A stretch of DNA of 64,000 bases from Myxosarcina sp. GA_180221_E-2-1-MAG-40_15 (GCA_020692205.1 JAIMKV010000010.1:22487-86486); one strand, 5' to 3'; counted from the stretch's first letter, positions 19,055 through 29,392 are shown. Notes: generated by a model not told the origin, from the letters alone. Program-made: numbers and translations.

Positions 19055-20047
19055 ATGACTTCTATCCAAGAACAACTAAAAGAATTAAATACGCTTGCCG
19101 TAAATGCGATCGCCTCAACTGAAAGCCTAGACGAGCTAGAACAGCTAAGAGTTAAATATCTAGGCAAAAAGGGTCAAGTATCGCAAATATTGCGGGGTAT
19201 GGGCAAATTATCCCCAGAAGAGCGTCCCTTGGTTGGTTCTTTAGCCAATGTGGTCAAAGAAGAAGTTCAGTCTAGCATTGAACAGCGCAAACAAAGTTTA
19301 CAACAGGCGAAGATCGAGGCACAAATTAAAGCTGAAGCGATCGATGTAACTATGCCAGGGGTTAACCGTCCCTTAGGTCGAGTACATCCTCTTAATGGTG
19401 TGGTAGATCGCATATTGGATATTTTTGTTGGCTTGGGCTATACCGTAGCAACTGGGCCACAGATAGAGACAGATTACTATAATTTTGAAGCTCTCAATAC
19501 TCCTCGGGATCATCCCGCTAGAGATATGCAGGATACATTTTATTTGCCTGGAGGGAATTTATTACGGACGCAGACTTCTTCGGTACAGATTCGCTACATG
19601 GAAAACCATGAACCACCAATCAGAATTATTGCTCCTGGTCGAGTTTATCGTCGGGATACGGTGGATGCTACCCATTCAGCAGTATTCCATCAGGTAGAAA
19701 TATTAGCGATCGACAAAGGATTAAAATTTACCGATCTCAAAGGCACAATCAAAGAATTTGTCCAGCGGATGTTTGGTTCGGAACTTCCTGTACAGTTTCG
19801 GACTAGTTATTTTCCTTTTACTGAACCTTCAGCTGAGGTAGACGTGCAGTGGCAAGGCAAATGGTTAGAAGTGATGGGTTGCGGGATGGTTGACCCTAAT
19901 GTACTTGAAGCTGTCGGTTACGATCCAGAAGTGTATACAGGCTTTGCCGCAGGCTTTGGAGTAGAAAGATTTGCGATGGTGTTACATCAGATTGATGATA
20001 TTCGCCGTTTGTATAATAGTGACCTGCGGTTTTTGAATCAATTTTAG
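19055..20047 (+). CDS. pheS: Phenylalanyl-tRNA synthetase alpha subunit
   Basis: This 330-residue subunit has the expected length. An N-terminal coiled coil (about residues 1-90, including [22 protein letters not shown]) is followed by [25 protein letters not shown], the class II motif 2 region ([12 protein letters not shown] and [21 protein letters not shown]) and motif 3 [16 protein letters not shown]. It forms the catalytic core with PheT and charges tRNA-Phe. pheT is not adjacent in this window, which is common in cyanobacteria. Confidence 0.97.
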   Translation: MTSIQEQLKELNTLAVNAIASTESLDELEQLRVKYLGKKGQVSQILRGMGKLSPEERPLVGSLANVVKEEVQSSIEQRKQSLQQAKIEAQIKAEAIDVTMPGVNRPLGRVHPLNGVVDRILDIFVGLGYTVATGPQIETDYYNFEALNTPRDHPARDMQDTFYLPGGNLLRTQTSSVQIRYMENHEPPIRIIAPGRVYRRDTVDATHSAVFHQVEILAIDKGLKFTDLKGTIKEFVQRMFGSELPVQFRTSYFPFTEPSAEVDVQWQGKWLEVMGCGMVDPNVLEAVGYDPEVYTGFAAGFGVERFAMVLHQIDDIRRLYNSDLRFLNQF

Positions 20048-20080
20048 TTAGCCTGGAAGCTTTTTCAATTCCGACTGCGA

Positions 20081-20566
20081 TTAATTAGTTTCCTTGGCTT
20101 TGTCGGGCTGCGTTGGTGGTTCTGGTGCTGATTGGTTAGCTTCCTGCTGTTTAATTATTTCTAAGATGCCACTATATTGTTCTTGCTCTGGATAATATTC
20201 AACCAGTTTTTCTAGGGTAGGAATTGCTTGGCGCGGATCGCCCGTTTGCAGATAAAGCTGAGCTAATCCTTCGAGAGCCGTAACGTTTTTAGGTTCTCGT
20301 TCTAATACTTTTTCGTAGCCACTAACCTGTAGCTGGATTTGTTCTTCTACAGAGGGAGCATTGTCTGTATTGCCAGAATTTGAGGCACGAGAATTATTTG
20401 GGCTAAAAACGCTGCTGAATGCGATCGCCAGTGTTGAACCAGCAAACCCTAAGCCTAGGACTAACGTGACAATACGGGACAGTGTTTTGCTTGTTTGGGG
20501 TTTTTTACTCGTTTTGCGCATAAAATTTGATTTTTTACCTTTAGATCCTTTAAAAGTTCCACTCAT
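20081..20566 (-). CDS. Membrane-anchored TPR protein
   Basis: The 161-residue protein starts with a basic segment and one hydrophobic helix (about residues 30-52), then a low-complexity Asn/Ser stretch. About two tetratricopeptide units follow: EQIQLQVSGYEKVLEREPKNVTALEGLAQLY and GDPRQAIPTLEKLVEYYPE. The tail is rich in Pro/Glu/Gln. Such proteins act as scaffolds; the partner is unknown. Its start overlaps the end of the upstream membrane protein gene by 17 bp, implying translational coupling. A later start at residue 16 (MRKTSKK) is possible. Confidence 0.75.
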   Translation of the reverse strand: MSGTFKGSKGKKSNFMRKTSKKPQTSKTLSRIVTLVLGLGFAGSTLAIAFSSVFSPNNSRASNSGNTDNAPSVEEQIQLQVSGYEKVLEREPKNVTALEGLAQLYLQTGDPRQAIPTLEKLVEYYPEQEQYSGILEIIKQQEANQSAPEPPTQPDKAKETN

Positions 20567-21044
20567 AAAAAGCCAGTATACCTCCAGTAAATCCTAACCA
20601 ACAGAAGAACGCTAAAATAAGGGAACTAAGCCAACGGCTACAGCCAACTAACTGTAGGTCTAACTTTAGCAGAAAAACCGCCGAAATTAAGACCAGAAGT
20701 CGTGCAAAATAATCTACTCGCTGGACAAAAATGGCAAAGGCAAAAGCGCCGATAAAAATAGATAAAAAAGCTCTGGTGTCAGATTTGAGCCAGTTGTCTA
20801 AACCGATAGTCATTAGGGATATAGGAGAAGTGAAAATAATCACTAAAAATAAAATACCGATGACTGCGCCAGCATAAAGCACTCCAAAGCGTACTGGTTC
20901 GGCAAACTGAGTCAGTACGCTTGGTCGCTCTAAAAATCTATTCATCCAAGAGCCATAGATCCAACCTTCTGCTCCATAGGTCAAAAGTAACAACACCAGG
21001 GAAAGGATTAAAAAAAACCGAGGATTTTTGGAGAGCCGAACCAT
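20550..21044 (-). CDS. Small integral membrane protein
   Basis: From the ATG at 21044 this is 164 residues with about four to five hydrophobic segments: FFLILSLVLLLLTYG, FGVLYAGAVIGILFLVIIF, a middle pair around FLSIFIGAFAFAIFVQ, and a last helix near the C terminus. An ATG 132 bp upstream would add a non-conserved-looking extension, so I prefer the shorter form. I recognise no domain. It overlaps the TPR gene downstream and probably forms a two-gene unit with it. Confidence 0.7.
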   Translation of the reverse strand: MVRLSKNPRFFLILSLVLLLLTYGAEGWIYGSWMNRFLERPSVLTQFAEPVRFGVLYAGAVIGILFLVIIFTSPISLMTIGLDNWLKSDTRAFLSIFIGAFAFAIFVQRVDYFARLLVLISAVFLLKLDLQLVGCSRWLSSLILAFFCWLGFTGGILAFYEWNF

Positions 21045-21265
21045 TAAAATAATTATAGGTAACTGACAATTGATCGCCAGCGGATAACATATTGTACTGC
21101 GATCGCCTATTAATGCAGTTACTCTCATAAGTAAAACAGCAAAAAAGCTTGAGTCCGCCTTTACCTGACTTGGCACTTAGAACCGCCTTACATCTACGCC
21201 GCTTGAAACCAATAATCAATTACCTATTTAATTCTGATTAGCATCAGATACGAGATAATCTTTGG

Positions 21266-21751
21266 CTAGGACATACTTTGAATGATGTAGTCGAAATAAG
21301 GTGCTGCTTCTTGAGCATCTTCTTTGCTGAGAAGATCTACAGCTGCATTTTTCAAACAGCGAATCGCATCAACCATTCCAGGTACAGGAACTTCCAGGGA
21401 ATTATACATTTCTCTGACCCCGATCAAGCCCGATTTTTCGATGGGGCCTTTATCGCCTGCCATCACACCATAGGTAACCAGGCGCAGATACCAGCCAAAA
21501 TCTCTGAGACATTGATTGTACTGTTTTTGATTGGAAGCATTGCCACCAGCAGCACGATACTCAGGATGCATTTTAAACAGAGCTTTCCCTGCTTGGTCAA
21601 CAATTTTTTTCTCGCTACTAGCTAGAGTTTCGGCGATCCGCATCCGCTTTTCGCCAGTGGTTAAAAAGTTTTTAATGCCTTCTAGTTCACCGCTACTGGG
21701 GTAGCGCAGTTCGTCATCTGCTTTAAGAATGACTTGACTAACTATGCTCAT
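21266..21751 (-). CDS. apcD: Allophycocyanin alpha-B subunit (phycobilisome terminal emitter)
   Basis: The 161-residue phycobiliprotein reads [21 protein letters not shown], then [19 protein letters not shown] around the chromophore-binding Cys (CLRD near residue 81), and ends [10 protein letters not shown]. Compared with the related ApcA sequence I remember, the HPEYR and [10 protein letters not shown] segments identify it as ApcD, the red-shifted allophycocyanin. It replaces one alpha subunit in the phycobilisome core and passes excitation energy on, mainly towards photosystem I. It stands apart from the apcABC operon, as usual. Confidence 0.93.
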   Translation of the reverse strand: MSIVSQVILKADDELRYPSSGELEGIKNFLTTGEKRMRIAETLASSEKKIVDQAGKALFKMHPEYRAAGGNASNQKQYNQCLRDFGWYLRLVTYGVMAGDKGPIEKSGLIGVREMYNSLEVPVPGMVDAIRCLKNAAVDLLSKEDAQEAAPYFDYIIQSMS

Positions 21752-21785
21752 AATATCTGAATCGGTTTAATTAACTTTAATAATC

Positions 21786-22592
21786 TTAGTATCTCAATAA
21801 AGAGAAATCATTGGCAATATCTTGCCATTCTTGGGTAGACAAAGGTTGTTCTACTAAATCAATCTTAAAAATTGCGATCGCCGCTTGGGTTAAGCTATTA
21901 ATTATTTTACTATTAGAAAAGCGATCGCTGTCTTTAGTTGAGCAATCTTGTTGAGATGCCAGAACTTCTAATAAGTTTTGGTTTAAATTAGTGCCAAACA
22001 CTTGCTGATATAAATCTTGGTCTGAATTTAGCATCATCGAGCCATGCTGTAAAACTGTCTTACCTCGGCGTAGCTGCGCGCTACCAATAACTTTGTTCCC
22101 TGTTGCTGTAATTAAATCTGAACCCGTAGCAGTAGCAAAACAATTTTGCTGCTGAATATATTCTTTGGTAGCCTTACCGTAGTCTAAGTTGACACCAAGC
22201 GATCGCCAACCCGTAATCAAAAACTGACATATTTGTTTATATACGTATAAGCGTTTTCCCGCAGGAATAGAAGTTACCACCATATAAGTTAAATCTCCCT
22301 GATGTAGAACTGCTCTACCTCCTGTAGGACGGCGGACAATATCCAAAGGTTGTCCTTGCCAACTTAAATTGTTCCATAACTGAGGATATTCCTTCTGGTG
22401 ATAGCCTAGAGAAATTGCCGCAGGTTGCCAAGTATAAAAGCGCAACACGCCGCTGTAGGTTCTTAATCCACTGTAGGCATTGTTGTCTGAGGTAATACCT
22501 TGGCGGTGTTGCTCTAATAGATAGCGATCAATCGCCATCTGCATCTCTCCTGATGCTTTAATAGGCGGGAGATAACGCCAGGTAAAATTCAT
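21786..22592 (-). CDS. Lipoate-protein ligase A-like protein
   Basis: The protein has 268 residues from the ATG at 22592; a TTG two codons upstream is less likely. It has the biotin/lipoate A/B ligase fold (PF03099): AISLGYHQKEYPQL, the signature RRPTGGRAVLHQGDLTYMVV, and GNKVIGSAQLRRGKTVLQHGSMML with the substrate-binding Lys. It would attach lipoate or octanoate to E2 or GcvH proteins. Cyanobacterial members may function as octanoyltransferases rather than ATP-dependent ligases, which the sequence alone does not settle. It starts 193 bp from the apcD end and shares its strand. Confidence 0.82.
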   Translation of the reverse strand: MNFTWRYLPPIKASGEMQMAIDRYLLEQHRQGITSDNNAYSGLRTYSGVLRFYTWQPAAISLGYHQKEYPQLWNNLSWQGQPLDIVRRPTGGRAVLHQGDLTYMVVTSIPAGKRLYVYKQICQFLITGWRSLGVNLDYGKATKEYIQQQNCFATATGSDLITATGNKVIGSAQLRRGKTVLQHGSMMLNSDQDLYQQVFGTNLNQNLLEVLASQQDCSTKDSDRFSNSKIINSLTQAAIAIFKIDLVEQPLSTQEWQDIANDFSLLRY

Positions 22593-22712
22593 GGGCAAAC
22601 GAATGAGTAGGTTGGGTTAGCGTTTGGAGTCGGTGCTGAAAAAAGCAGATTGACCAAAACCAAAGTCTAACCCAATAATATTTTGTAGTTACTTACCGCA
22701 AAAAACAAAAAA

Positions 22713-23189
22713 CTACGAGCTGCCAAACTCTTCTTTTAAAGCCTCATCATTATCGTCGGCAATATTAGCCACCAAAGTAACTAAGCGAGAAATTTCACCT
22801 GGATACATATCGGCAACAGTGCGTTGCGCCGATACCATAACTTGATCATCATGAATACTGAAGCAAGTTTCAAAAGTGCCAGTCCAGTTCATCTCTAGCA
22901 GACGACGCATCAACCCAGGCTCATCATTAGCAGGTAACTTTAAGACACTTGACCATACGGTTAAAAGATCGTCATCGCTTTCTCCCGTAAGCTGAACAAA
23001 AACCTCTACGCTGCCATATTTGAACTTCCATAAGCTGCCTTCATCGGTGTGGCTTACCATTGCCGTGTTGTCTTGATCGAGACTGGAAATTACCGTTTCA
23101 ATAACTTCTTGGTGACTGGCATTATCATCGATTAACTTTTCAATAGCCTGTGCAGTATCTACTTCTGAATTGGAAATTGGGTTAACCAT
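22713..23189 (-). CDS. YbjN domain-containing protein
   Basis: The 158-residue soluble acidic protein has the YbjN fold (PF10722), a type III secretion chaperone-like alpha/beta domain. The central WKFKYGSVEVFVQLTGESDDDLLTVWSSVLKLP and LLEMNWTGTFETCFSIHDDQVMVSAQRTVADMYPGEISR fit the family. Function is uncharacterised; it is thought to be regulatory or chaperone-like. It is divergent from ycf54. Confidence 0.75.
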   Translation of the reverse strand: MVNPISNSEVDTAQAIEKLIDDNASHQEVIETVISSLDQDNTAMVSHTDEGSLWKFKYGSVEVFVQLTGESDDDLLTVWSSVLKLPANDEPGLMRRLLEMNWTGTFETCFSIHDDQVMVSAQRTVADMYPGEISRLVTLVANIADDNDEALKEEFGSS

Positions 23190-23375
23190 AATTATTCCTA
23201 TAGTTAAATTAATGCCGACATCGTGAATTTAGCATCAAGTGTCGCTGATTGCTAATTTTATACCTATTAATCTTAACGTTGTCTAAAGTTTGGTTATTGG
23301 TAAGCGATCGCTACTGCCAATAGTATAGTTAAATTAATCAAGATCTTTTAAAACTCACAGCCTGAAAAATTGCCC

Positions 23376-23714
23376 ATGACTACTTACTATTACGTTGCTG
23401 CTAGCCAAAAGTTTTTACTGGAAGAAGAACCTTTTGAAGAGGTAATAGAAGAACGAATTCGTAACTACCAAGAACGAAATAAAGAAATTGACTTCTGGTT
23501 GATTAAACAACCTGCGTTTTTAGCAGCGCCTGAAATGGCAGAGGTCAAATCGAAAATACCTCAACCCGCAGTAGCTGTCATTACGACTAATCAGCAGCTA
23601 GCTACCTGGCTTAAATTAAGGTTAGAGTATGTGGTTACAGGAGAGTTTGAAGCACCTTCTGACACTATACCTGAGCCTTTGGCTTCATTGGAGATTGCTC
23701 AGGCTAACGAATAG
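23376..23714 (+). CDS. ycf54: Ycf54, Mg-protoporphyrin IX monomethyl ester cyclase subunit/assembly factor
   Basis: The protein has 112 residues from ATG 23376; a TTG two codons earlier is unlikely. It is the DUF2488/Ycf54 family: TTYYYVAASQKFLLEEEPFEEV, NYQERNKEIDFWLIKQPAFL, PQPAVAVITTNQQ and WLKLRLEYVVTGEF are close to the protein of Synechocystis as I recall it. Ycf54 supports the oxygen-dependent AcsF cyclase that forms ring E of chlorophyll. A strong hairpin follows the gene. Confidence 0.93.
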   Translation: MTTYYYVAASQKFLLEEEPFEEVIEERIRNYQERNKEIDFWLIKQPAFLAAPEMAEVKSKIPQPAVAVITTNQQLATWLKLRLEYVVTGEFEAPSDTIPEPLASLEIAQANE

Positions 23715-23735
23715 AGATTAGCGTTTAACCCAATC

Positions 23736-23757
23736 AGGGCGTTTGAGCCAACGCCCT
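23736..23757. terminator. Hairpin terminator between convergent ycf54 and miaB
   Basis: AGGGCGTT pairs perfectly with AACGCCCT over a 6-nt loop. T-rich sequence follows on the plus side. It sits in the 64-bp gap between two convergent genes and probably serves both. Confidence 0.65.
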
Positions 23758-23778
23758 TGACTTATACTGGTTTTACTT

Positions 23779-25131
23779 TTACTTGATTACCTCAATCGCT
23801 TCTCCTGTTAGACTAAAAGCTCGGATTTCGCTAATTTTTACCTTAACTGTTTTGCCAAGCAATTCTTCGATGTTTCCTGGGAAGAAGGTCAAGCGATTAC
23901 CTCTAGTTCTACCCATAACTTGAGTTGGATCTTTCGTATTTTGAGCTTCGACCAAAATTTCTTCTTCCCGCCCTAAATAACGTTGAGAACGAGCTTCAGC
24001 GCAGACAGATACCAGGCGGTTTAAACGCTGAAGGCGATCGCTTTTTACTGATTCGCTTAACTGATTGTCCCATAGAGCAGCGGGAGTACCAGGACGAGGA
24101 GAATAGGCAGCGGTGTTAATTAAATCAAATTCGAGGTCTTGAACTAATTTTAAAGTATTGGCAAACTGTGCTTCTGTTTCTCCAGGGAAACCCACAATGG
24201 CATCAGCAGTAATCGAAGCATCAGGCATATATTGGCGAATTTGGTCAATAATGCGACGATATTTTTCATGAGTATAACCCCGCTTCATTGCCTTAAGAAC
24301 TTCGTTATCTCCTGACTGAAAGGGAATATGGAAATGTTCGCAAACTTTGGGTAATTCTTGACAGGCTTTGATGAGCCTTTCAGTAAAGTAACGAGGATGA
24401 CTAGTGGCAAATCGCAGGCGATCAATTCCTGGAAGATCATGAACATAATACAGTAAGTCCGTCAAGGTATGCTTGTGTCTGCCTTCTGGGGTGCTTCCTG
24501 GTAAATCTCGACCATAAGCATCAATATTTTGTCCTAATAAAGTAATTTCCTGGTAACCTTGTTTGCCTAACTCTTCCATTTCTGCTTTAATTGCTTCAGG
24601 AGTACGAGATTGCTCAGTTCCTCGTACATTAGGCACAACACAGTAGCTGCACCGTTCATTGCAGCCATAGATAATGTTTACCCAAGCGGTAACTTTGCTA
24701 TCGCGACGGGGTTTGGTAATGTCCTCAACAATGTGAATTGCTTCGGTAGCAACTACCTGACTACCATCAAACACCTGTTGCAATAAATCCTCCAAACGGT
24801 TAGCGTGCTGAGGCCCCATGACCAAGTCCAACTCTGGTATACGGCGCAGTAACTGTTCTCCTTCTTGTTGAGCAACGCATCCTGCTATTACCAAGGTTAA
24901 ATCTGGTTGTTGGTGCTTGCGCTTGGCCTGTCTGCCCAAATAAGAATAAACTTTTTGTTCGGCATTATCGCGAATGGTACAGGTATTATAAAGAATTAGA
25001 TCGGCTAAATTAGGATCTTCAGCAGCTTCATAACCCATGTTTTCTAGTACGCCAGCCATGCGCTCAGAATCAGCTTTATTCATCTGGCAACCAAAGGTAA
25101 CAATATTGTATTTTTTGCTGGCGTTTTTCAT
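23779..25131 (-). CDS. miaB: tRNA-2-methylthio-N6-dimethylallyladenosine synthase
   Basis: The 450-residue radical-SAM methylthiotransferase has full length. The N-terminal UPF0004 domain has cysteines in [25 protein letters not shown] and [11 protein letters not shown]. The radical SAM cluster motif is [16 protein letters not shown] (C-x3-C-x2-C) near residue 150. A C-terminal TRAM domain spans about residues 385-448. It methylthiolates i6A37 in tRNAs, using two [4Fe-4S] clusters. It starts about 360 bp from the divergent nucleotidase-like gene. Confidence 0.95.
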   Translation of the reverse strand: MKNASKKYNIVTFGCQMNKADSERMAGVLENMGYEAAEDPNLADLILYNTCTIRDNAEQKVYSYLGRQAKRKHQQPDLTLVIAGCVAQQEGEQLLRRIPELDLVMGPQHANRLEDLLQQVFDGSQVVATEAIHIVEDITKPRRDSKVTAWVNIIYGCNERCSYCVVPNVRGTEQSRTPEAIKAEMEELGKQGYQEITLLGQNIDAYGRDLPGSTPEGRHKHTLTDLLYYVHDLPGIDRLRFATSHPRYFTERLIKACQELPKVCEHFHIPFQSGDNEVLKAMKRGYTHEKYRRIIDQIRQYMPDASITADAIVGFPGETEAQFANTLKLVQDLEFDLINTAAYSPRPGTPAALWDNQLSESVKSDRLQRLNRLVSVCAEARSQRYLGREEEILVEAQNTKDPTQVMGRTRGNRLTFFPGNIEELLGKTVKVKISEIRAFSLTGEAIEVIK

Positions 25132-25493
25132 TTTTTAATCAACAATAGCGAGAAAATGGCATAGAACTACTATACTAGTTTAAAACGCTCTACAATAGGT
25201 TTCGTTTCGACTTAATTCAGCATTAGGCGTTGACAGCCGACAATCTCACGAGTACTGACATCATTTTATTCTCTCGTCCTTTCCTCTTTAGCAATACCAT
25301 AGTTTAAATGCTATTAAACGTCGCCGAGCATCTGCCAAAAGAAGGAAGTTAGTTTTTTCAATCATCGGCAGTCTAACTCTAGCAATTCTTAAAACTGTAA
25401 TAAATATTTCTTAACTTTGCTATGAGAGTCTAGTTCTGCTACGAACAACTAAAACTACTTGTAGTCAAAAGAATAATATTGGGAAGATAAACT
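25132..25493. promoter_or_regulatory. Divergent intergenic region with weak Pho-box-like repeats
   Basis: The 362 bp contain no coding frame. Two octamers of the CTTAA type, CTTAAAAC (25388-25395) and CTTAACTT (25410-25417), are spaced 22 bp apart, twice the 11-bp period of cyanobacterial Pho boxes. The intermediate unit is not recognisable, so a PhoB site is only a suggestion for control of the downstream phosphatase-like gene. Confidence 0.3.
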
Positions 25494-28400
25494 ATGGAGA
25501 CATTCAAGCTACAATTACTCCATGCGACTGACCTTGAGGCTGGAGTTGAAGCAACAGAAGATGCGCCCCGCTTCTCAGCAGTTGTGAATGGGCTTGAGGC
25601 TGAGAATACCGATTCAACTCTAATTATTTCGTCAGGAGACAACTACATCCCTGGTCCTTTCTTGTATGCCAGTGCCGATCCTAGTTTAGACGAAGTTTTG
25701 GGTAGTGCTGGTCAAGGGCGAGGCGACATTGCAATTATGAATGCAATTGGTTTTGACGCTTCTGCTTTAGGTAATCACGAATTTGACTTAGGTACTGCAT
25801 CAGTAGCAGAAATAATTGGTGCGGATGGAGATTATCCAGGTACTAGCTTTCCTTACTTGAGTGCCAACTTGGATGTCAGCACTGATGAAAACTTAACAGA
25901 TTTTGTTGTAGAAGATGGGCAAGCACCACAGCCAAATAGCATTGCTAGAAGTGTAGTCATTGATGTTAATGGCGAATCAGTTGGTGTAGTTGGAGCAACA
26001 ACGCCGCTATTAAGCAGTATATCTTCTCCTGGTGATGTAACTGTCTTACCAGAAGACCCAGAAGATTGGGATGCTTTAGCTGCGGAAATTCAACCTGCGA
26101 TTGATGAGTTGATTAATCAGGGAGTCAACAAGATTATCTTAACTTCTCACCTACAACAAATAGCGCTCGAACAAGCTTTAGCAGAAAAGTTAGAAGGAGT
26201 AGACATTATTATCGCTGGCGGTTCAGATACTATATTAGCTAACGAAAATGATCGCCTGAGACCTGGAGATGAAACGGAAGGTTCATACCCAATTTTGGCA
26301 GAATCTGCTAGTGGTGAGCCAGTAGCGATTGTCAGTACTGATGGTAACTACAACTATGTCGGACGCTTAGTTGCTGAATTTGATGAAAATGGCATACTGC
26401 TACCAGAGAGTATTGACGCTGACACTAGCGGTCCATTTGCAACAGACGAACAAGGTGTAGAAGATCTGCAAAATGCAGTTGAAAATCCCGATACTGTGAC
26501 CCCAGATCCAGAAGTGGTGGAAGTTACTACGGCGGTTAGCGAGGTCATAGCTGAGAAAGATGGAAATATTTTTGGTAGTACCGCAGTATTTCTAAATGGT
26601 GAAAGAATTGATGTTCGCACTCAAGAAACAAACTTAGGAAACCTAAGTGCTGATGCTAATCTAGCTGTTGCTCAAGAAGTTGACGATCGCGTTGTTGTTG
26701 CGATTAAAAATGGCGGCGGTATCCGCGCCTCAATTGGTGAATTCGATCTAGAAACAGGTGAAACGCTTCCTCCAGCTGCTAATGAGTTAGCTGGCAAACA
26801 AGCAGGGGAAATCTCTCAGCTAGACATTGAAAATGCTTTGCGGTTTAATAACGAGCTGACCCTAGTCACTTTAACAGCCGAGCAATTAGTAGAAGTAGTT
26901 GAATATAGTGTAGCAGCAACTCAACCAGGAGCAACTCCTGGTCAGTTCCCGCAAGTATCTGGTGTCGCTTTTAGTTTCGATCCCGACTTAGTGCCTGGAG
27001 AAAGGATTCAATCCTTGATAATTCAAGATGCTAATAGCGAAACCCTAGATGTCATTGTCGAAAATGGCGAGTTAGTAGGCGATCCAAATCGGGAGTTTCG
27101 CACAGTAACATTAAACTTTCTAGCTGAAGGTGGCGATGGCTATCCCTTTGATGATTTTGCCGCAGATAACCCAGACAGGTTTGAGCGAGTAGATTTAACT
27201 GGGTTAAATTTAGCACCTGGCGCAGCAACTTTTGAAGACCCAGGCACAGAACAAGATGCCTTAGCAGAATACCTCGCGGCTAATTTTACGGAAACACCTT
27301 TTGACACTGAAGATGTGCCACCTGCGGAAGACGAACGCATTCAAAATCTCAACGAACGCAGCGATACCGTGCTGGAAGAACCGCAACTCGTCCCCTCTGA
27401 AGCAATTACACTAGAGGCGATCGCTACTTATGAAACGGGGATTTTTGGCGAGGGTGCAGCGGAAATTACTGCACACGATCCCAAGTCCCAGCGTTTATTT
27501 ACAGTCAATGCTGAAACACCGGCAGTTGATATTATAGATATCAGCGATCCTACAAATTTAGTGAAAATTGACTCTATCGATGTCGAAGCTTTTGGTGGTG
27601 TTGTCAATAGTGTAAGTATCTTTGATGGTGTAGTGGCGGTAGCCGTAGAAAACGAAGACCCACAACAGCCTGGGAATGTAGTATTTCTTGATTCCGATGG
27701 TAACTTGTTGGCTGATGTTGAAGTAGGTGCTTTACCCGACGCACTGACCTTTACACCCGATGGTAACAAGGTGTTGGTAGCAAATGAAGGGGAACCCAAT
27801 GACGAATACACCATCGATCCCGAAGGTTCTGTCAGCATTATCGATGTCTCTGAAGGATTTACCAACCTCACCCAAGAAAATGTTACTACGGCTGACTTTA
27901 CTGCTTTTAACAACCAAAAAGAGGAGCTAATTGAGGCAGGTGTAAGGATTTTTGGACCAAATGCCAGCGTAGCTCAAGACATGGAACCTGAGTTTATTGC
28001 CGTATCTTCAGACTCTAGCACTGCTTGGATTGCCTTACAAGAAAATAACGCTTTGGGCGTGTTAGACGTTGCCTCTGGTGAGATTACAGACATCTTGCCC
28101 TTAGGGTATAAAGATCATAGTTTAGAAGGTAATGGCATAGATGCCAGTGATGAGGACGGAAAAATTAATATTGCCAACTGGCCCGTATTTGGCATATATC
28201 AGCCTGATGGCATAGCTACTTATGAAGTTAATGGCGAAACCTATATTGTTACCGCCAATGAAGGGGATGCCCGTGACTACGATGGCTACAGTGAAGAAGT
28301 AAGAGTAGCGGATTTGGATCTCGATCCCGAGGCTTTTCCCAATGCTGATGAGTTGCAAGCCGATAAAGCTTTAGGACGTTTAACCGTTACTACCGCTAAT

Positions 28401-29366
28401 GGGGATCTTGACGGCGACGGTAAATATGAAGAAATTTATGCTTACGGTGGTCGTTCTTTTGCTATTTGGACTGCTGATGGCGAACTAGTTTACGACAGTA
28501 AAGATGATTTTGAACAGATTACAGCTGCCCAGTTCCCAGAAGACTTTAACTCCAACAATACAGAAAATAACTCCTTTGATACTCGCAGTGATAATAAAGG
28601 ACCAGAACCAGAAGATGTGGCGATTGGCGAAGTCGATGGGCGCACTTATGCTTTTATTGGTTTAGAGCGGATCGGCGGCATAATGATCTATGATATTGGC
28701 GATCCTACTCAGCCTAAATTTGTCGATTACGTCAACAATCGCGATTTTAGTGTTGAATTCGATCCAGATGCAGCAGAGTCAGGTGAATCCGATGCTTGGA
28801 AGGCAGCTGGAGATCTTGGAACTGAAGGAGTAATTTTTATTGCGGCTGAAGATAGTCCCAACGGTAAACCTCTAGTAGCTACAGCTAACGAAGTCAGTGG
28901 CACTACTACTATTTTTGAGATTACCCCAGCAGAGACTAGCCAAAAACCGACATTTGGCAGTGAAGACAATGATGAATTATTTGCTGATGCTGGTAACAAT
29001 CGACTGTACGGTGGCGACGGTAATGATGAACTATTTGCTGGTAGTAACGATCGCCTATTTGCTGGGGAGGGTGACGATCTTTTGTTTGCGGGAAGCGGTG
29101 GTAACACCTTGACAGGCGGTGCTGGTACTGACCAATTCTGGATTGCTTACAACGATCTGCCAGAAGAAAGTAATACTATTACCGATTTTGAAATTGATGC
29201 AGACTTAATTGGTATCGGCGGTTTAGCAGGAGTCAGTAGTATTGACGACTTGACGATTGTTGAGAGTAATGGCGATACGACAATTAGTGCTTTAGAGCGA
29301 GACTTAGTAAGTCTGGCAGGAATTTCAGCCAATTCCTTCAATAGCAACAGTTTTGTTTTTGTTTAA
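25494..29366 (+). CDS. Large metallophosphatase/5'-nucleotidase-like protein with choice-of-anchor I and RTX-like repeats
   Basis: The 1290-residue protein has no classical signal peptide. Residues about 1-320 form a calcineurin-like phosphoesterase domain (LQLLHATDLEAGVE, IISSGDNYIPGP, LGNHEFDLGTA). Residues about 340-580 match the 5'-nucleotidase C-terminal domain (LGNLSADANLAVA, VVVAIKNGGGIRASIG, LRFNNELTLVTLTAEQL). Residues about 640-1130 form a beta-propeller 'choice-of-anchor I' domain (VTANEGDARDYDGY, PEDVAIGEVDGRTYAFIGLER). The last 150 residues have glycine/aspartate-rich RTX-like calcium repeats (GGDGNDELF, GEGDDLLFAG, GGAGTDQFW), consistent with type I export. Likely an extracellular phosphatase or nucleotidase. 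Metal ligands are altered relative to UshA: DLE replaces the D-x-H motif. Confidence 0.85.
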   Translation: METFKLQLLHATDLEAGVEATEDAPRFSAVVNGLEAENTDSTLIISSGDNYIPGPFLYASADPSLDEVLGSAGQGRGDIAIMNAIGFDASALGNHEFDLGTASVAEIIGADGDYPGTSFPYLSANLDVSTDENLTDFVVEDGQAPQPNSIARSVVIDVNGESVGVVGATTPLLSSISSPGDVTVLPEDPEDWDALAAEIQPAIDELINQGVNKIILTSHLQQIALEQALAEKLEGVDIIIAGGSDTILANENDRLRPGDETEGSYPILAESASGEPVAIVSTDGNYNYVGRLVAEFDENGILLPESIDADTSGPFATDEQGVEDLQNAVENPDTVTPDPEVVEVTTAVSEVIAEKDGNIFGSTAVFLNGERIDVRTQETNLGNLSADANLAVAQEVDDRVVVAIKNGGGIRASIGEFDLETGETLPPAANELAGKQAGEISQLDIENALRFNNELTLVTLTAEQLVEVVEYSVAATQPGATPGQFPQVSGVAFSFDPDLVPGERIQSLIIQDANSETLDVIVENGELVGDPNREFRTVTLNFLAEGGDGYPFDDFAADNPDRFERVDLTGLNLAPGAATFEDPGTEQDALAEYLAANFTETPFDTEDVPPAEDERIQNLNERSDTVLEEPQLVPSEAITLEAIATYETGIFGEGAAEITAHDPKSQRLFTVNAETPAVDIIDISDPTNLVKIDSIDVEAFGGVVNSVSIFDGVVAVAVENEDPQQPGNVVFLDSDGNLLADVEVGALPDALTFTPDGNKVLVANEGEPNDEYTIDPEGSVSIIDVSEGFTNLTQENVTTADFTAFNNQKEELIEAGVRIFGPNASVAQDMEPEFIAVSSDSSTAWIALQENNALGVLDVASGEITDILPLGYKDHSLEGNGIDASDEDGKINIANWPVFGIYQPDGIATYEVNGETYIVTANEGDARDYDGYSEEVRVADLDLDPEAFPNADELQADKALGRLTVTTANGDLDGDGKYEEIYAYGGRSFAIWTADGELVYDSKDDFEQITAAQFPEDFNSNNTENNSFDTRSDNKGPEPEDVAIGEVDGRTYAFIGLERIGGIMIYDIGDPTQPKFVDYVNNRDFSVEFDPDAAESGESDAWKAAGDLGTEGVIFIAAEDSPNGKPLVATANEVSGTTTIFEITPAETSQKPTFGSEDNDELFADAGNNRLYGGDGNDELFAGSNDRLFAGEGDDLLFAGSGGNTLTGGAGTDQFWIAYNDLPEESNTITDFEIDADLIGIGGLAGVSSIDDLTIVESNGDTTISALERDLVSLAGISANSFNSNSFVFV

Positions 29367-29392
29367 GCAATTACGGGATAAGTAAGCACTGT

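Noticed and set aside
27428..27913. 161-codon minus-strand frame inside the nucleotidase-like gene
   Set aside because: It is antisense to a well-supported domain; its Ser/Thr-rich composition is a mirror of the acidic coding strand.
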